NCBI RefSeq assembly: GCF_020520425.1
Contig: NC_079492.1
Span: forward strand, 142,666,361-142,730,360
Direction: 5' to 3'
Origin: Spinacia oleracea
Taxonomy: Eukaryota; Streptophyta; Magnoliopsida; Caryophyllales; Amaranthaceae
Length of the DNA: 64,000 bases
Shown: positions 47,441 to 60,635 of the stretch, piece by piece
Numbering within the stretch: the first letter of the stretch is position 1
How the letters are laid out: each line of letters opens with the position of its first letter
Program-made: the position numbers and the translations under genes
The notes under the pieces: model-generated
Seen by the model: only the letters and a program-made list of their open reading frames with translations
Told to the model about the DNA's origin: nothing
Databases searched by the model: none

Positions 47441-49247
47441 AAAATATTTAAGAAATGTGTACTACTCTGTATAGTACTTGTATTTCTAACCATTTTTTTC
47501 CTTCACATTTTATTTAATGCTAGTTTTCTCATCTCCCTAAGAACAAGGGTATCACATGTCAAAGGGCTCAAAACAAGACACAAAGAATAGCATCCAAAAG
47601 AGTAAATCTCATAAAATATCATCTACTTTTTGGCTTCATAATCCCTAGATGAAAAGGCTTATTGTTATGTCTCATCCTTGAAAAAACGAAAGATTCATCA
47701 TTTTGGGAAAAGGGTAATTGTCTCCACACGTACACTAATATAATCTAATTTTAGTTTTATGTCAATATATAACAATTTAAGAATAGTAATCACCATATTT
47801 CATGATTAATTGATTACTTTTTAATTAGTTGGCACAAATATCTTGCATAATAACAAAAATCAAAGTTATATTTCAAGATTCAAGGCATATCGTAGGGGTT
47901 TGTACCACCAAAACTTGGGTTTGTCTCTTTGCCAAATTAAACCTCATATATAAATATAAATATAAATATAATATAATTATAATGAAATGCATATGCATGT
48001 AAATGATATTAGCATTGAATCTTGTGAACAAAGGGAATGTCTTTCTCTTTCCTTTAATGTATGATTTGATTCCTTCCCCCCTCCATTCTTTTTGTTCTTG
48101 GTGTTGTAAACTTCATAAAGTTACTACTACATCAAAGCCATATATTTTAGGTAGATTTTTAGGGGAGAATAATAAATGGTGTCCCTAGATTTTTAGGGTA
48201 GATTTCTAACCATTCTTTTTGTCATATTAGGAATTCATAGATTCTAGGAGTAATAAATAAAATAAAAATAAAAAAAGGTTGCTTTCTAAACTAAGAACCT
48301 AATACTTTCATATGTGTTCTTTCATTATAGCTTTGTGCCCACTTCATCTTCAAGTGCATTAGGGTATCAAGAAAAAAAATAAAAGATCTTCAAAGATAAG
48401 AATCAATTAAATAGATATTTCAATTTTAAGAGGCATTTCCCATTTTAGTAGGATGTTATACATGCAATAGGGTATATATTGGGCATGGTGTATGACAAAT
48501 ATTTATTCCTTGTAATCGCGCTTTAATTTTGTATCACTTATAGTTAGGATAATATCCTGTGTAACTTTTCAATTTATTCTCTTCGCCACTATTTCAAGCG
48601 AAGAGTCAATTATAGAGCTAATAAGAGCCAATAAGTTAATAAGTTAACTAACAAGATAACAATCTAACAAGATTTTAATGATAACACTTTGATGTATATA
48701 AATATATAATAGTGAGAATTGACGGTCAAATTTTCATACTTTCGACACATATTCCAAGACATAAAGAACTTTTAGGAATATTTTGTGTGAACTTATCTTA
48801 TATTGTCTCATCTGAACTTATTTTATCTGAAATAAACGTATTTATATGTAAAAATATTTGATTTTTTTTTCTTCTGAATAAGTCAAAAATAATAAATCCA
48901 AGTGTTTCAAGTTAAACGGCATGGCATAACAAAACGCCGAAAGTAATACAATACGCAAATAAAATAGTTAGGGAGTAGATGTTGGTGACAAAGTACACAC
49001 CCACTCACTAAGTCACTATAGTACTACTATACTGTCTTAGCCACATGTGTGATGTGTTCTTCTTTAGGCTTTGTTTTTTTGCTTGTTTTGTGCAGATTCG
49101 CAATCATATTGTTTTTCTCATTTATGAAATACTCGTGAAGTGAAGTATATAATCCCAATTATTGGAAACTATAAAAGCTAACAACATGTACGGCAAACGT
49201 CTAAAGTGTTCTCCATTTTGTTTGTTTTCTTTTTATCCAAAAACAAT
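47441..49247. other. Intergenic, no gene seen
   Basis: AT-rich DNA. The longest frame (about 61 codons near 48003-48188) has no recognisable feature. No RNA gene or complete transposon was identified. Confidence 0.5.
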
Positions 49248-49252
49248 CTACC

Positions 49253-49716
49253 TGTACGGGGTGTCCTACCGGCACCACCTGGTACCGGCAGAACTCCCCG
49301 TATGTAAACTTAACCTGCAGGTAATCTGGTCATCTTAGGTAAATATCCTCAACCGGCATTATTTGCCAGACCCCCTACCGGCATTATCATGAAGACAACC
49401 AACCAAGGGTCACTATCAACAGGTCGCTATCTAACCACAAGGGACCTACCAGATCGTACCCTTGGATTGGTCTATATAAGGAGCACCTCATTTATTGCTA
49501 TGAGGTACACAAACACTTAAACACACTTCTTTCTTACTCTCTAATCATCTCTTAATCATCTCTTAATCTCTCAGTAATCTTACTTAAGCATCGGAGGGGG
49601 ATCCTCGAACCACCCCCGAGGCTAGTTAATCCATTCTGTTGTGCAGATATCAACCGGCAATCTCGACAGGAATCCAGTATCCCACAGTCAGCTGTTCTCA
49701 TTCCACACCCGGAACA
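49253..49716 (+). mobile_element. Solo LTR (464 bp)
   Basis: Begins TGTACGGGGTGTCC and ends ACACCCGGAACA, flanked on both sides by the perfect 5-bp duplication CTACC (49248-49252 and 49717-49721). A TATA box reads TATATAAG at 49473-49480. GC-richer than its surroundings and rich in ACCGGCA. No internal region, so it is a recombination product. The superfamily is not determined. Confidence 0.92.
49473..49480 (+). promoter_or_regulatory. TATA box of the 464-bp solo LTR
   Basis: TATATAAG, followed about 30 bp later by the likely start of R, in the usual place for a short LTR promoter. Confidence 0.6.
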
Positions 49717-49721
49717 CTACC

Positions 49722-50159
49722 CACATTTGATTTTGTGTGAACCCTTTAGTAATTAAATTCATGATGTCCCCGTTCACATATCCAAGTCAGATTGGCTAAA
49801 AGTATATCCGATCTTGTTTATTTTGAACGCTAACACGCTTTGTTGATACAAATATATTTGTTAATAAAATTTAGTAACAATAAATCAAAAGGCTTGTTAC
49901 AAATGAATACAAAAACATATTAACTTTGTACCAATAAAAATTATTAGCGTCCAAAATGGACCAGTTATTGTTGGAGACTTTTTCATGTCCCAGACTCCCA
50001 ATCAGGTGTTTTGACATTATCACATTACACTCACATCCTATTCATACTTCGTAGCCGGTCATTTATTTACATGTTACTGCATTACCATACAAATTTAAAT
50101 GTGACTTTTCTTGAAACAAACCGAGCCCAAAAGTCAATCATCAATTTGCCATTACTCTG
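49722..50159. other. Intergenic, no gene seen
   Basis: AT-rich spacer between the solo LTR and the dispersed repeat. No supported feature. Confidence 0.5.
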
Positions 50160-50510
50160 AATTTATTAGAGCACACACAACTTTGACATTTGGCTTGGGT
50201 CAAGTGATAATTGACAGAACAAAATGACTACAATATTAAGAGTGTATAAGGGGTAATTTTTTATTAACTTGACTAAAGTTGGATATGTGACCGCAAGTCA
50301 AGTTAATAAAATTGTGATTTGATGAGCATGTGGGGACAAATTTGCATTCCCCTTGCATTTTATTTTGATTTCATCAGCTCTTGGTTGCTGCCACTTGCAA
50401 TATTTTGATTTCTTTTACAAAAATGTGTTTATTGGCCTTGAGTTAAGGTTGTAGAAGAAAAAGAAGAAATTTAAGTAAAAGGTATTAGTGGAAGACAATG
50501 GCATTGCTAG
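50160..50510 (-). repeat. Dispersed repeat, copy 2 (inverted relative to 31790-32450)
   Basis: Reverse complement of the repeat near 32 kb, containing TTGGCTTGGGTCAAGTGATA and CAAGTTAATAAAA. It lacks the AT-rich insertion seen in copy 1. Confidence 0.6.
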
Positions 50511-51846
50511 TAAGGGTTCAGTGGTTTAACTGAACCCTTGCTAGCTAAAAATAAAATGTGCCAGATTTAAAAAAAACAAAAGAAAACGGTCAAGTAATAT
50601 AAAACACACTATATGACAAATAAAAGGGGCACTGGGGTAGTTTTTGCTTTACTAACCAAACCAAAGGTTAGGGGTTGGAATCCCTTTTAACTTATTTTTC
50701 GGGTTTTCCTCTCTTTTTTTTGATTTTTTCTAAACAGTAAACGGTAACTCTAACTCTCTTTCTTACCTACTGAAAACCCACGACTCTAACATGCAGAGAA
50801 AACCCAAAATCCCCATTTCCAAAAATATGAAAACTCGTCGAGTTAAATTATAATTTATCCTCAATTCCAAAAAATATGAAAACTCTCGAGTTAAATTGTA
50901 ATTTTTTAATGTTATTGTAATAGAATATGTTCCCAACGAATTATAGGTGTAACTTGGATTTTGGATTGGAGGTGGAAAAAGGAGGACGACAGCAAAATTA
51001 TTTTTCACTGATGCACATAGTTTAAGGGCACAGACACAGGCATAGGTCACCCATTGTAATATCCACATACTCGAAATAATTAAGCAAGACTGTAGAATTG
51101 AACAGTAAATTATACGGATTACTGTAAATATTACTCAAAAAACTCTGTTAGGAATGGAACAACTGATGTGATAACAAATCCATGGACTCGGATCAGCAAG
51201 GAAGTTGCAATATGCTCGTTCCATGGTGTCTACGCTTGTCCATTGCTATTCGATTACAGAAACAAACACCCTTCTTCCTGATAATCTCATACGGGTATAC
51301 TGATAATGTCAATTTTCCGAATATACCAGTAAGTTTATGATCAGATTTCTCAACATACCACCATTCGAGAAAAAGGAATTATATTACTAGTACCCAATCT
51401 GGAAAACAATTACGGAATACACAACAAGAGATTTGACAGTAATTATGGAAAGACATTTGATTACTTTCCGGAAGAGTTGAATATTGCCTAATGCCTAAAT
51501 AGCCCAAATCAGGCATTCTGTCAAACTATTATCATAATACAAACCATTAATCACAATTCACAAGAGCAGAGGAAAAATTTCTAACCTTTCTGGCTTTTGT
51601 TTATGTTTATGTTTATGCTGATACATATATGCCCTCCCTGCTCCTCTGTATGTATCAACAACTCCTTTACCATTGGAGGGTATTTAAACCAACTATGGCA
51701 CAACAAGGGTTCGTTAGTTTGCATTCGTTTTCTTGCAAGCTCGCTTTTCCAAAATTTGCAGAGGAAAACAAATAACAACCCCAGATTACCCGAACAACTA
51801 TGAAACAACAATCATTAACAAACCAAATTAATTATCTGACTCTCGA

Positions 51847-54800
51847 TTAAGCAGCTGGTGCATGTTCACGTATCGTTTCTGCAAGCTTATTTCGTTCCGC
51901 TTCGCTCTTTACTCTTATAAGAAATGTACGGGCAACTGCTTTACCGTCCCCTCCACTATCATCCTGCATGGATATACAAGATTGTAATATTACTGCATAA
52001 CCCAAAAGCCAATTATAAAATCTTGGGTAAAATAACTTATTATCATTAGAGGTGAAAAATTAGCCATAAAAAAGACTTTGCCAAAAGGAGTTTGTGGGAG
52101 AGTGTATGTCACTTTAATTTTCAGGGAGAAAAACAGCACGGAGCATAAAAAAGGTGAAGGGTGAGTCGATGTGGAAGGTGCAAATGGTAAGAAAATTGAA
52201 GGGTCTGTGGAAATTATCAAAAAGCTGGTGTTTACCTATTTCTTGAAACTTAATGCAACAAATGAGGGTGAAACAAAATGCAAAAGAAAGATACATTCAG
52301 TTACCCATGCATAGTTGTGCATACAGGTAGCAAATTCGCCTGGGTTACTACTAAAACAAAGACCATACATGAGATGAAACATAGGTCTAACTTGCAAGGA
52401 ATAGCTACATTTAGATTTTTCTGAATTCTAAGCAGCAGTGCAACAGGCGGTAAATGACAGTATATCACCACAAGGAAACGAAAATTACTAAGGGTAAAAT
52501 CAATACAAGATATTGTAGTGTAATACCATAGTATGTAATATGATCACGATGGCTTTATTCTGCAAATTTGCCTTTATGCCTGGGTATATTGAAGCGTTAA
52601 GCATAATTCTTCCGACCTACAAAATCAATAGAAATACAGACAAAAAACAGCAGCAGTCAGAAAGTATAAAATGCTGATATGCAAATGGGAAACATACTAC
52701 AATATGGTTGGCAACAAGAAGCAGAAAACAAAAAACATACATCATTACGAACAAGGATTATTGGCTTAGATTCCTTGGTTCCTTTGCCAGCACCCTCCTG
52801 GCATTTGATGAAGAGCTGACCAGTACCTTTATCCTTCCACGGCTCTTTATCAGCTGGATCAGTTGACTGAAAATCAATGGAGGAAGAAGCAACTCTTCAA
52901 CATCAATACAAATAGGTATTATAGACCCTTTTCCGTAAAAATAATAATGTACTATAACCTAACTTAAGTCTTCATTCAGCATTATGCCAAGCAACCTATC
53001 ACATGACTGAAAAGTGCTTACCAAAGTTCCTTATCATGGTAATTAAACAATTTTTTTTTTTAAATGTCACAGAAATGAGTTATTAACACAGACCTGCGAA
53101 GTATGTGACAATCAAGTGCCAATTCTATGTGTATTGCATATATTTGTATGTGTGTTTAAAACTTTGTGACAATACCATATATTTTCCAACCTTGTGAAAT
53201 GATGATGACAAGGATATGTTGTTTCTGGAACCAGGATATATGTTGTCTACTCATACACTGGAAAGAAGGGCAAGCCTTTTAGACAATACCTTTATATAAA
53301 GCTTGCATTTGGTTTCATGCACCACAGTAATACCCTTCTCTTCAGACCTTTTCAAAGATGGACTGCTAGGCTGCTCAGGTTCATTATCTACAAATTCATA
53401 TAAATTGAGAAATAATTGGAATTACTTGGAAAGAATTTAAATATACACATACACAACTTAATAAACAAGAAAAAGACTCAAATTTTCAACATACAGATGT
53501 AACCTGCAGATATGTTTGTTAAATAAAGAAGAGTTGACACTTAAAGTTACAGAGAAGAATTCAAGGTATATCGACATGCCAGAAGTACATGTAAGTGGAA
53601 ACATTACAGACATCAAATTTGAACTAGAACTCCATCACATTAGTTTGAAATCTTTTACAAGGTAATGTGGGAACACAGATCTTCCAATTATCTTGATCGA
53701 AATCTTATGGCACTAAAAGAGTAAAAGAAGCAAAACAGCACGTCAAGATACCATATTTATATGCATTCTTGGTGCTTCAGGGGGTTGATGTATAAAAAGG
53801 CAAGGTATACTGAAATTGGAAATGCCAGACAAACAAAACGTAACTGTTAAAGGAACACCAAGGCACAGGTACGTTCCAGGACCACAGGGAAGAGTGTGAA
53901 TATCTGCCTCAAGGCCGATTAATATATGGTCTCATGACTCTCATCTTTCAGAATAAACTAATTTCCAAATCATCATCATCTAGAAATCAGTTTCTTTTTT
54001 TGTAGCAGATCAGCGACAAAATATCTTTCTCTGGTTCAGTTATAGTTATGAAGGAAGAATGATATGAGGCGAGAAACAGTTGTAAGGAAAGAACATACCC
54101 TGCAGAAGAGAAACTAAATAATTGATAAAAACAAGCTTAATAGATCAATTCTTGACTAAGCTCAAAAGGACATGGACCGCAGAGAAGAGTGTTAATGCCT
54201 CAAGACCGATTAATATGTGGTCTCATGACTCTCATCTTACAGAATAAAATAATTTCCAAATCATCATTATCTAGAAATCAGTTTCCTTTTATTTTGTAGC
54301 ACATTAGCGACAAAATTTCTCTCTTTCCAGTTATAGTTATGCAGAAAGAATGATATGAGGCGAGAAACAATTGTAAGGACAGAACATACCCTCCAGGAGA
54401 GAAACTAAATAAATTGATAAAAACAAGATTAACAGAACAATTTTTAACTAAACTCAATGCATCCAAAAAGAAGGCTAGAAACACATTTTTAAAGCAATCC
54501 AATGGATTGTCAAGAACCACTCAGATATCTCCTACTTCCTCAAATTTTTAAATACTTGCTACATTTGGACTTGTTCCACTATTTAAATATTTTACTTTGA
54601 CTATTGTTGGTGACTTAGATGTAAGATAAAACAAAGTCAGATCTTGTTAGGTTCATCTCAATGTGTATTTTCAAAATATCAACTTTTTATAATTTTTTCT
54701 TAAAGAAAATTAAAGATATTAATGATCAAAATTGTGCATTGACATGCGTGAAAGGGATCAACATTGCGAGTAAAAACGAACCGAGGAAGTACTATTTATC

Positions 54801-57800
54801 TCCAGCAAAATTCAAGACGATTTAAAAGAAAAATACCACACGAAAGTTTCTTCCTTTAAGATCAAAGTTATAGACAAAGTATAAGTTGGAGACAGATGGA
54901 ATATTCTACAAAATCCTTAAAATGTATCCTAAGGTTGATACCACAAGCTTTTCTCTACAAAAATATCACGAGATATCCAGACAAATAAGAAAAATAACTA
55001 ATTCCCTCAATCCCCTATAACCACAATAAAGGTCATGTGCAGGGGTGGGGTTGAGTATGTTGGATGGAAAGGAAGATTTGTATCATACCTTCATCAGCAT
55101 CCTCCTTAGCACTGTCATTTAGAGCTGTCGACTTCTGATTCCCTGAGTACACAAGAAAGAGATTTAATTATAAACTGAAAGAGCATTATAGTTTGCACAT
55201 TTATAAATTATCAGTGACCATGCCCTATTTCTAATTAGAATACCCCAGAACTTTCTTGAAAACAAAATGTGACTCATTTTCTAATAGATGTCTCATTCCT
55301 TATATGTCATGAAAAATACTTAGTACTTACCAAACGTGAAAGCAGTTTGACTGCTGGAGGAAGTTCCAGCATTCCAACCACCAAATGAAGGTGTTTGACT
55401 GTTAGAGAATATTCCAGAACTTGTAGAGCTCATAAAGCTAGCAGTTGTCGTTGATGTAGGTGCTTGATTTTTGGATGCTACTCCAAAATTAGGCGAAGTA
55501 GAAAAGCTAACAGTTTTGACTGGTGATACTGATTTAATATCAGATGATACTCCAGAGCTCTGTAAAGTTGCTGGAGCAGTACTCCCACTCTGTGAAAGAG
55601 CTTGAGTACTGGCAGATAATCCAAAGCTCCATGAAGCAGCTGCACTTGCAGTTGAGCTTTTAAATGAGGATTGGGTGCTGGATGAAGGTATGACGCTTGC
55701 TTTAGCATTAGACATACCAAAAATAGATAACCCCGGGCCAGATTTTAGTTCCTTGCTGTTTGTTAGTTGTGTATTTTTCTTCTCATTGCTTGGAGTTCTT
55801 GAACTAGACATTTTACCTTCACCACCAGTATTTGATTTTAGCCAGTTTACAACATCAGTAAACTTTTCCTGTTATAGATGAGGCATTGAGATTGTTGTTA
55901 TTGGCTATGGAAAAAGTTGTCTATAATAATAAAATATACAAAGTATTTTTTAATTAAATTAAGAAGACCAATTAAACAGTGATAAACAGCAAAATAAGAA
56001 TAACATTAAGGTCAACAACTCTAAAATGGAGAACATGTATTTTCAAAATCTTATACACCATCAAAAATCCACAAGTGTTTCACCAGACTTGATTTGAAAG
56101 TAACAGCAGAACCAGTACAATAGATCCATTCACTAAACTTAATTCTGCTAGTCTCTAAGCATATCAGCAGAAAAAAATAACTTTCAAATCCCCTCTTTAC
56201 CTAGAAAAAGGAACTTTCAAATCATCTCAAATCAAACACGAATTAATTATCTATGGCACAATACAGCAAGAGCTAATATAACCTTAAACTTCCATTAAGC
56301 TAAATCCTGTAACAAGCAGAAAATAAGAACAAAAAATCATAGTAATCATCCAGTTTAAACAAAAAATCAGCTGACTTTCTAATTTGATACAAAAAATTTA
56401 GGAGTCTTTGACACATTACTGAATAAAAAATCTGGTGACATTGATAAACACAAAACTTACTAAGTTATACAGGACTGTTTTTTGTTTGGTTTGATGAAAA
56501 TACAGAGTTAGTCCACCAAACTAGCAAGGTCTTTTTAATTTTTTTTAGTTCACACTACGTATGTCCATTTACTTGGGTCGTGTCCAACTCCGCCCCACCC
56601 TTTATTAAGCATGTTGAAATCAACTAGGAGCAGTGAGGAGAGGAAAATTGAGCTTTTGACCAAAGGGAGGACTTTTAGACTACAATCAGGTACGAAGGAC
56701 AAGAATCAAGAGAGGGAAACGTCTTCCTCGAGCAATACCTCAAACAAATGGAGCACAGTGCACCAGCAAGACCATAATGAAATATCCCTATTTCCCACGT
56801 TTGAAGTGTAATATGCAAATTTAATTGAATATGATTTATGTAGGCCAGCAGTTAGCCACAGCTCAAAATTGAACAAAGTTTTTTTCTGTCTCTTCTGTTT
56901 GATCTTCTCTTTGTCTTTTTATAATTCTTAATCCATCAACCTTTTTATATGACCCTTAATTATTTAACTCTTAAAACATTTCTATCTCTGAAAGAGCAAA
57001 GGGGTAAGAAGGAAGTAGTTGGGTAGCGTAACATGTTAAAAGACAAAATAACCAACCAATCCCCCCTTCCCCCCCCCCCCCCCCCCCCCCCACACACACA
57101 CAAGAAAAAACATAAAGGATTAAGTACTTAAATCTAGCTGATGAACATTTGAAATACCCATTACAGGTTGGAGGATTTGAAAATCTGCCAAGGAGTATGA
57201 TCATACTCATTTGTGATTAAGTCCACCAAGTGTAATCTAAAATTTAAGTTGATTTAAAAAATAAAAAATAAAAACGGAAAGGAGCAATGCCGTACAACTC
57301 GTACCAGTATGTCCGAAGCCTGAGCTAGGTAGTCCCTGACACCATCTTCCCAGACTTCATCTGGGTGATCCCGCAACTGAGATTGCACCCAACTGTCGAT
57401 ATCATTAAGCAATATAACATTAGAGGCGTCCAATATAGTGTTGCAAAGGATGAAGAGGTGATAATTCAAAGTAACAAGAGATAAATAAAATACATGCATC
57501 ACTCTTCAGATACAAAAGAACACCAGTTTAGGGATGAGTGCACACATAGTCCTTTGCAGATCACAGACAACTAAAACATGCATGGTAATCCAACTGACAA
57601 GTTATTAAAGAACTTCACAGGAAAGAAGATGGACCTTGCGAATTCAGTATTTAAAGCCCTCACATGTTGTCGAACAGCCTTACGCCGATCCAATGACGGT
57701 GTAGCTGCTGTTTCCACTTCATATGATGGTGATACTACTGCAGCTTGACCCCCCAAAGGAGATTCTGCTACGGCCTTTTTACTTTGAAACTGCATGAAGA

Positions 57801-59544
57801 CGAGAAAGTAAGTACAAAGATACCTTACAAAAAAATATCCACTTATAAGTTAATGGCGTAAAAGCTGCCACAGAAAGGATTGACTATTAGCCAGGATTTT
57901 CCTAGTACAACTCCAATATATGTCCATTAATATTTTTTATCTTATTTACCTAAGAGAAACCACTTAACATTCATCTGGATACACCTTTAGGCTTTAGCTT
58001 AGAATCCAAGTTTGAGAAAGGAAGCAAGTTTGCCTTTCAAAGCAAGATTAGTGCATCAAATGTTGGAAATTGGGCAAAAAGTATCCTATTATTAGACTAA
58101 GAAACACGCAATGCAATTACAGGTTTCAATCCCAACTTGATCCCTTCCAGACCCAGCCTAAAAAAATTATGAGAGAGAGACTCTCTCGACACTGATCCCC
58201 ACCCCAAAATTGCGTATGTCCAACTAAAAATATGATCTTGATGAGATGTGAACAACGCAACAAGCTATAAGCGTATCGATTGCCACATAGATGAGACACG
58301 ACACACAAAACTAAAGGTCATCCCACAGGCCACAGCAACCAGATCTGAAAAGTAATGAGTTCTAGTATCAAGGAGAAAGAATGAAGGCTGAGCACAAGTT
58401 TCACACAAATATTCAACTTAAATGCTACCTTGATTCATCGTCATTTGTACATGTGTTGTCTTGATAAAATTTCATTACAGCTAATTAAAACCTAGATATT
58501 CATATGGAACGTTTCATGTTAGATCGAACCTATATTCTTTACGACTCCCAAAATTTTCTTTATCCCAACCAAGCTGTCGAAGCTAAGTTATATTCAAACA
58601 CTACATGAAGTATAAATATCAGAGTAATTATAAGAAAAGACAAACGACTGTACATTGATTAAAATTGAAGGATATTTGCTTACAACGTCTGACGTTCTGA
58701 CCGTCCCAATACTCTTTTCTATACTTGTATAAGGTATGTATAAGATCAATTGAATTCCTAGTTCTAAAGTATAAACTCAATTCAAAAACAAAACATGAGA
58801 CAGCACTCCTACAGTCCTACTTAAAAAATATGATCTTCCACAAGAATATTAGTGATTCTTTACAAAGATCACTTGAAGTAAACCCGAACCCTGGCAGCAC
58901 AAAGAAGACGGAGTATAGCATATTAATCATAATTTGGAAACCAGCTTCTTATGGATAAACTCGAGATAAGTTACAGGTCAGTGAACAATCACCCACGAAT
59001 AAAACCAATTTTAGAAAAGAAACCAATAACACTTCGGTCCTAAGTATGAACAGCCTTTCGAAGCAGATCCAGAAGTTTCACTAATTCTACTGCCTCTCAA
59101 AACGGTTTACAGTACATTGACAGGTTCAAAGTAACACCTAATTTATCAAATTCTTCACCTCAAACTTCAAATTTGATCTACTAATTAAGATAGTTCACAT
59201 ATTCAGCTCACTCAACGCACTCATTTAGCATCTAAACACCAACTTTACCAAACCCAATACAATTAAACACCATAAAATCAAACTTAACAATTACAAACTT
59301 CTAACCAATAAAAAAGCATTTATTCTAAAATTGAATTACACTCAAATCAAAAATTACATCCCTAAATTATAAAATACCCAGAAAAATTAAGACAAATAAA
59401 ACAAGGGTATTCAATCAAACAGTATTATAAACTTCAATTAAATTACACTGACAATTAAAAAGAAATTGAAACTTTCCAACTCACAGGGTTATTATCATCA
59501 GCATTGGAGCTCAATGAAACGTTTCGACGCTTTGTACCAATCAT
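51847..59544 (-). CDS. NUP50: NUP50-like nuclear pore / Ran-binding protein
   Basis: Nucleoplasmic nucleoporin that works with Ran-GTP and importin-alpha in nuclear transport (family knowledge). Nine coding exons stay in phase: 59544-59485, 57789-57635, 57392-57305, 55868-55331, 55142-55089, 53387-53290, 52866-52741, 52616-52527, 51963-51847; total 441 codons, close to the roughly 440 known in plants. The start MIGTKRRNVSLSSNADDNNP is typical. Residues about 60-110 hold the conserved ASWVQSQLRDHPDEVWEDGV region. The large fourth exon encodes a Ser/Thr-rich stretch with FG dipeptides (SIFG, SFGL, NFGV, SFGG, FTFG). From about residue 317 a Ran-binding domain follows: KCKLYIK, WKDKGTGQLFIKC, GRIMLNASIYPGIKANLQNK, RTFLIRVKSEAERNKL. 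Intact; all introns GT-AG. Confidence 0.94.
53880..54450. repeat. Tandem duplication of about 290 bp in a NUP50 intron
   Basis: The segment from about 53880 to 54160 is repeated at about 54172-54450. It shares CCGATTAATATATGGTCTCA-like, TCTAGAAATCAGTTTC, AATGATATGAGGCGAGAAAC and AGAACATACCCT, in the same order, with roughly 10-15 percent visible differences. It lies in the intron between the exons at 53290-53387 and 55089-55142. Confidence 0.85.
54535..54789. mobile_element. Degenerate Stowaway-like MITE in a NUP50 intron
   Basis: CTTCCTCAAATTTTTAAATA at the left and an imperfect inverse ending GAACCGAGGAAG at the right, flanked by TA, 255 bp. Confidence 0.55.
57069..57102. repeat. Poly-C tract followed by (CA)n
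   Basis: Twenty-three C residues followed by about six CA units, inside a NUP50 intron. Long homopolymers of this kind are prone to length errors in assembly. Confidence 0.8.
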
Positions 59545-60021
59545 TGGATTCGACACTGAGAGACAGGAGAGAAATTGACAAGATTGATTGAGATTTTGCA
59601 GAAAAAAGAGGAGAGAGAAAGGAGTGAGTAGGGATTTATTAGGGTTTTTGTTTGGTTCAAATTATTTTGGGGATTGTTGTTCTGATGAAGAAGAGAATTA
59701 TTAAATAAAAAGTTGGGGAATTTTGTTGCTGATGAAATTGCAGCCGTTGAAGTTGTGATTGTATTAAGTTTTAATTTCAACCGTAAGATTATAGTTTCCG
59801 TTTGCGGGAATGCCAACAAAGTTATGTGGCAAACCGCACATGAGACATGTGCTCGTGTGTTACTGTGTTAGTGATTTGGTGGTCTTTTTTGGTCCTGTTT
59901 CATGATGGCCAGTTGACATGATGTTTGGGCCCTAATATTGGCTCGTTGAGGTCAAGTTCGCTAATCCGTTCCAAATTAAGTATCACGTTATGATAAAGGC
60001 AGTGGCGCAATCTCTCCCTAC

Positions 60022-60635
60022 TAGGGATGTTAGTGGGACGAGTTTCGCAGGAGACCCGCCCCGCATCAGCCCCAAGTAGGCGGGGATGGAGGTAGGTTTG
60101 GCGGGTGATGGGGCGGGGATGGGTAAAAAAATCGTACCCGCCATTGGTGATGGGGCGGGTGTGGATTTTGTGTTGAACCCGCCCGCCCCGCCCCATCCCC
60201 ACTCGCCCCACTTCATACCCGTCGTGGGTGATGGGTTGAGTTTGGATTTATTTGCATGTTTAAGTGATAATATGAATTCAGGTGAGAATTTTTTTGTTAT
60301 GACAGATTTTTTTTCAATTATATATGTTACTTTAGTCATACGGTATTTTTTTCGAAGGTTAACTTTCATTACTCCGTATATATGGAAAATATTTGCTAAA
60401 TAAGAAAATTTTGGCGGGTATTGGCGCGGGTATGAGGCGGGGATAAGACGGGGATGGATACCCAGTTGGGTGGTGGGGCGGGGATGGATTTTAGTTTATA
60501 CCCGTTGGGGCGGGGATGGGGATGAATTTTGTACCCGCCATGGGTGATGGGGCGGGGATGGGGATGAAAATTTTAGGTGGGGATGGGGATGGAGGGACCT
60601 ACATCCGCATCCGCCCCGCCTCATTGACATCCCTA
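60022..60635. mobile_element. hAT-type non-autonomous element (614 bp) inside the LINE
   Basis: Ends TAGGGATGTTAGTGGGACG and the inverse of TAGGGATGTCAATGAGGCG, flanked on both sides by the perfect 8-bp duplication CTCCCTAC (60014-60021 and 60636-60643). Subterminal regions are packed with GGCGGGGATGGG / CCCGCCCCGCC motifs and the middle is AT-rich. No transposase. Confidence 0.93.

Noticed and set aside
59900..60403. Pro/Gly-rich frames around 60 kb on both strands
   Set aside because: Produced by the GGCGGGGATGGG subterminal repeats of the hAT element.
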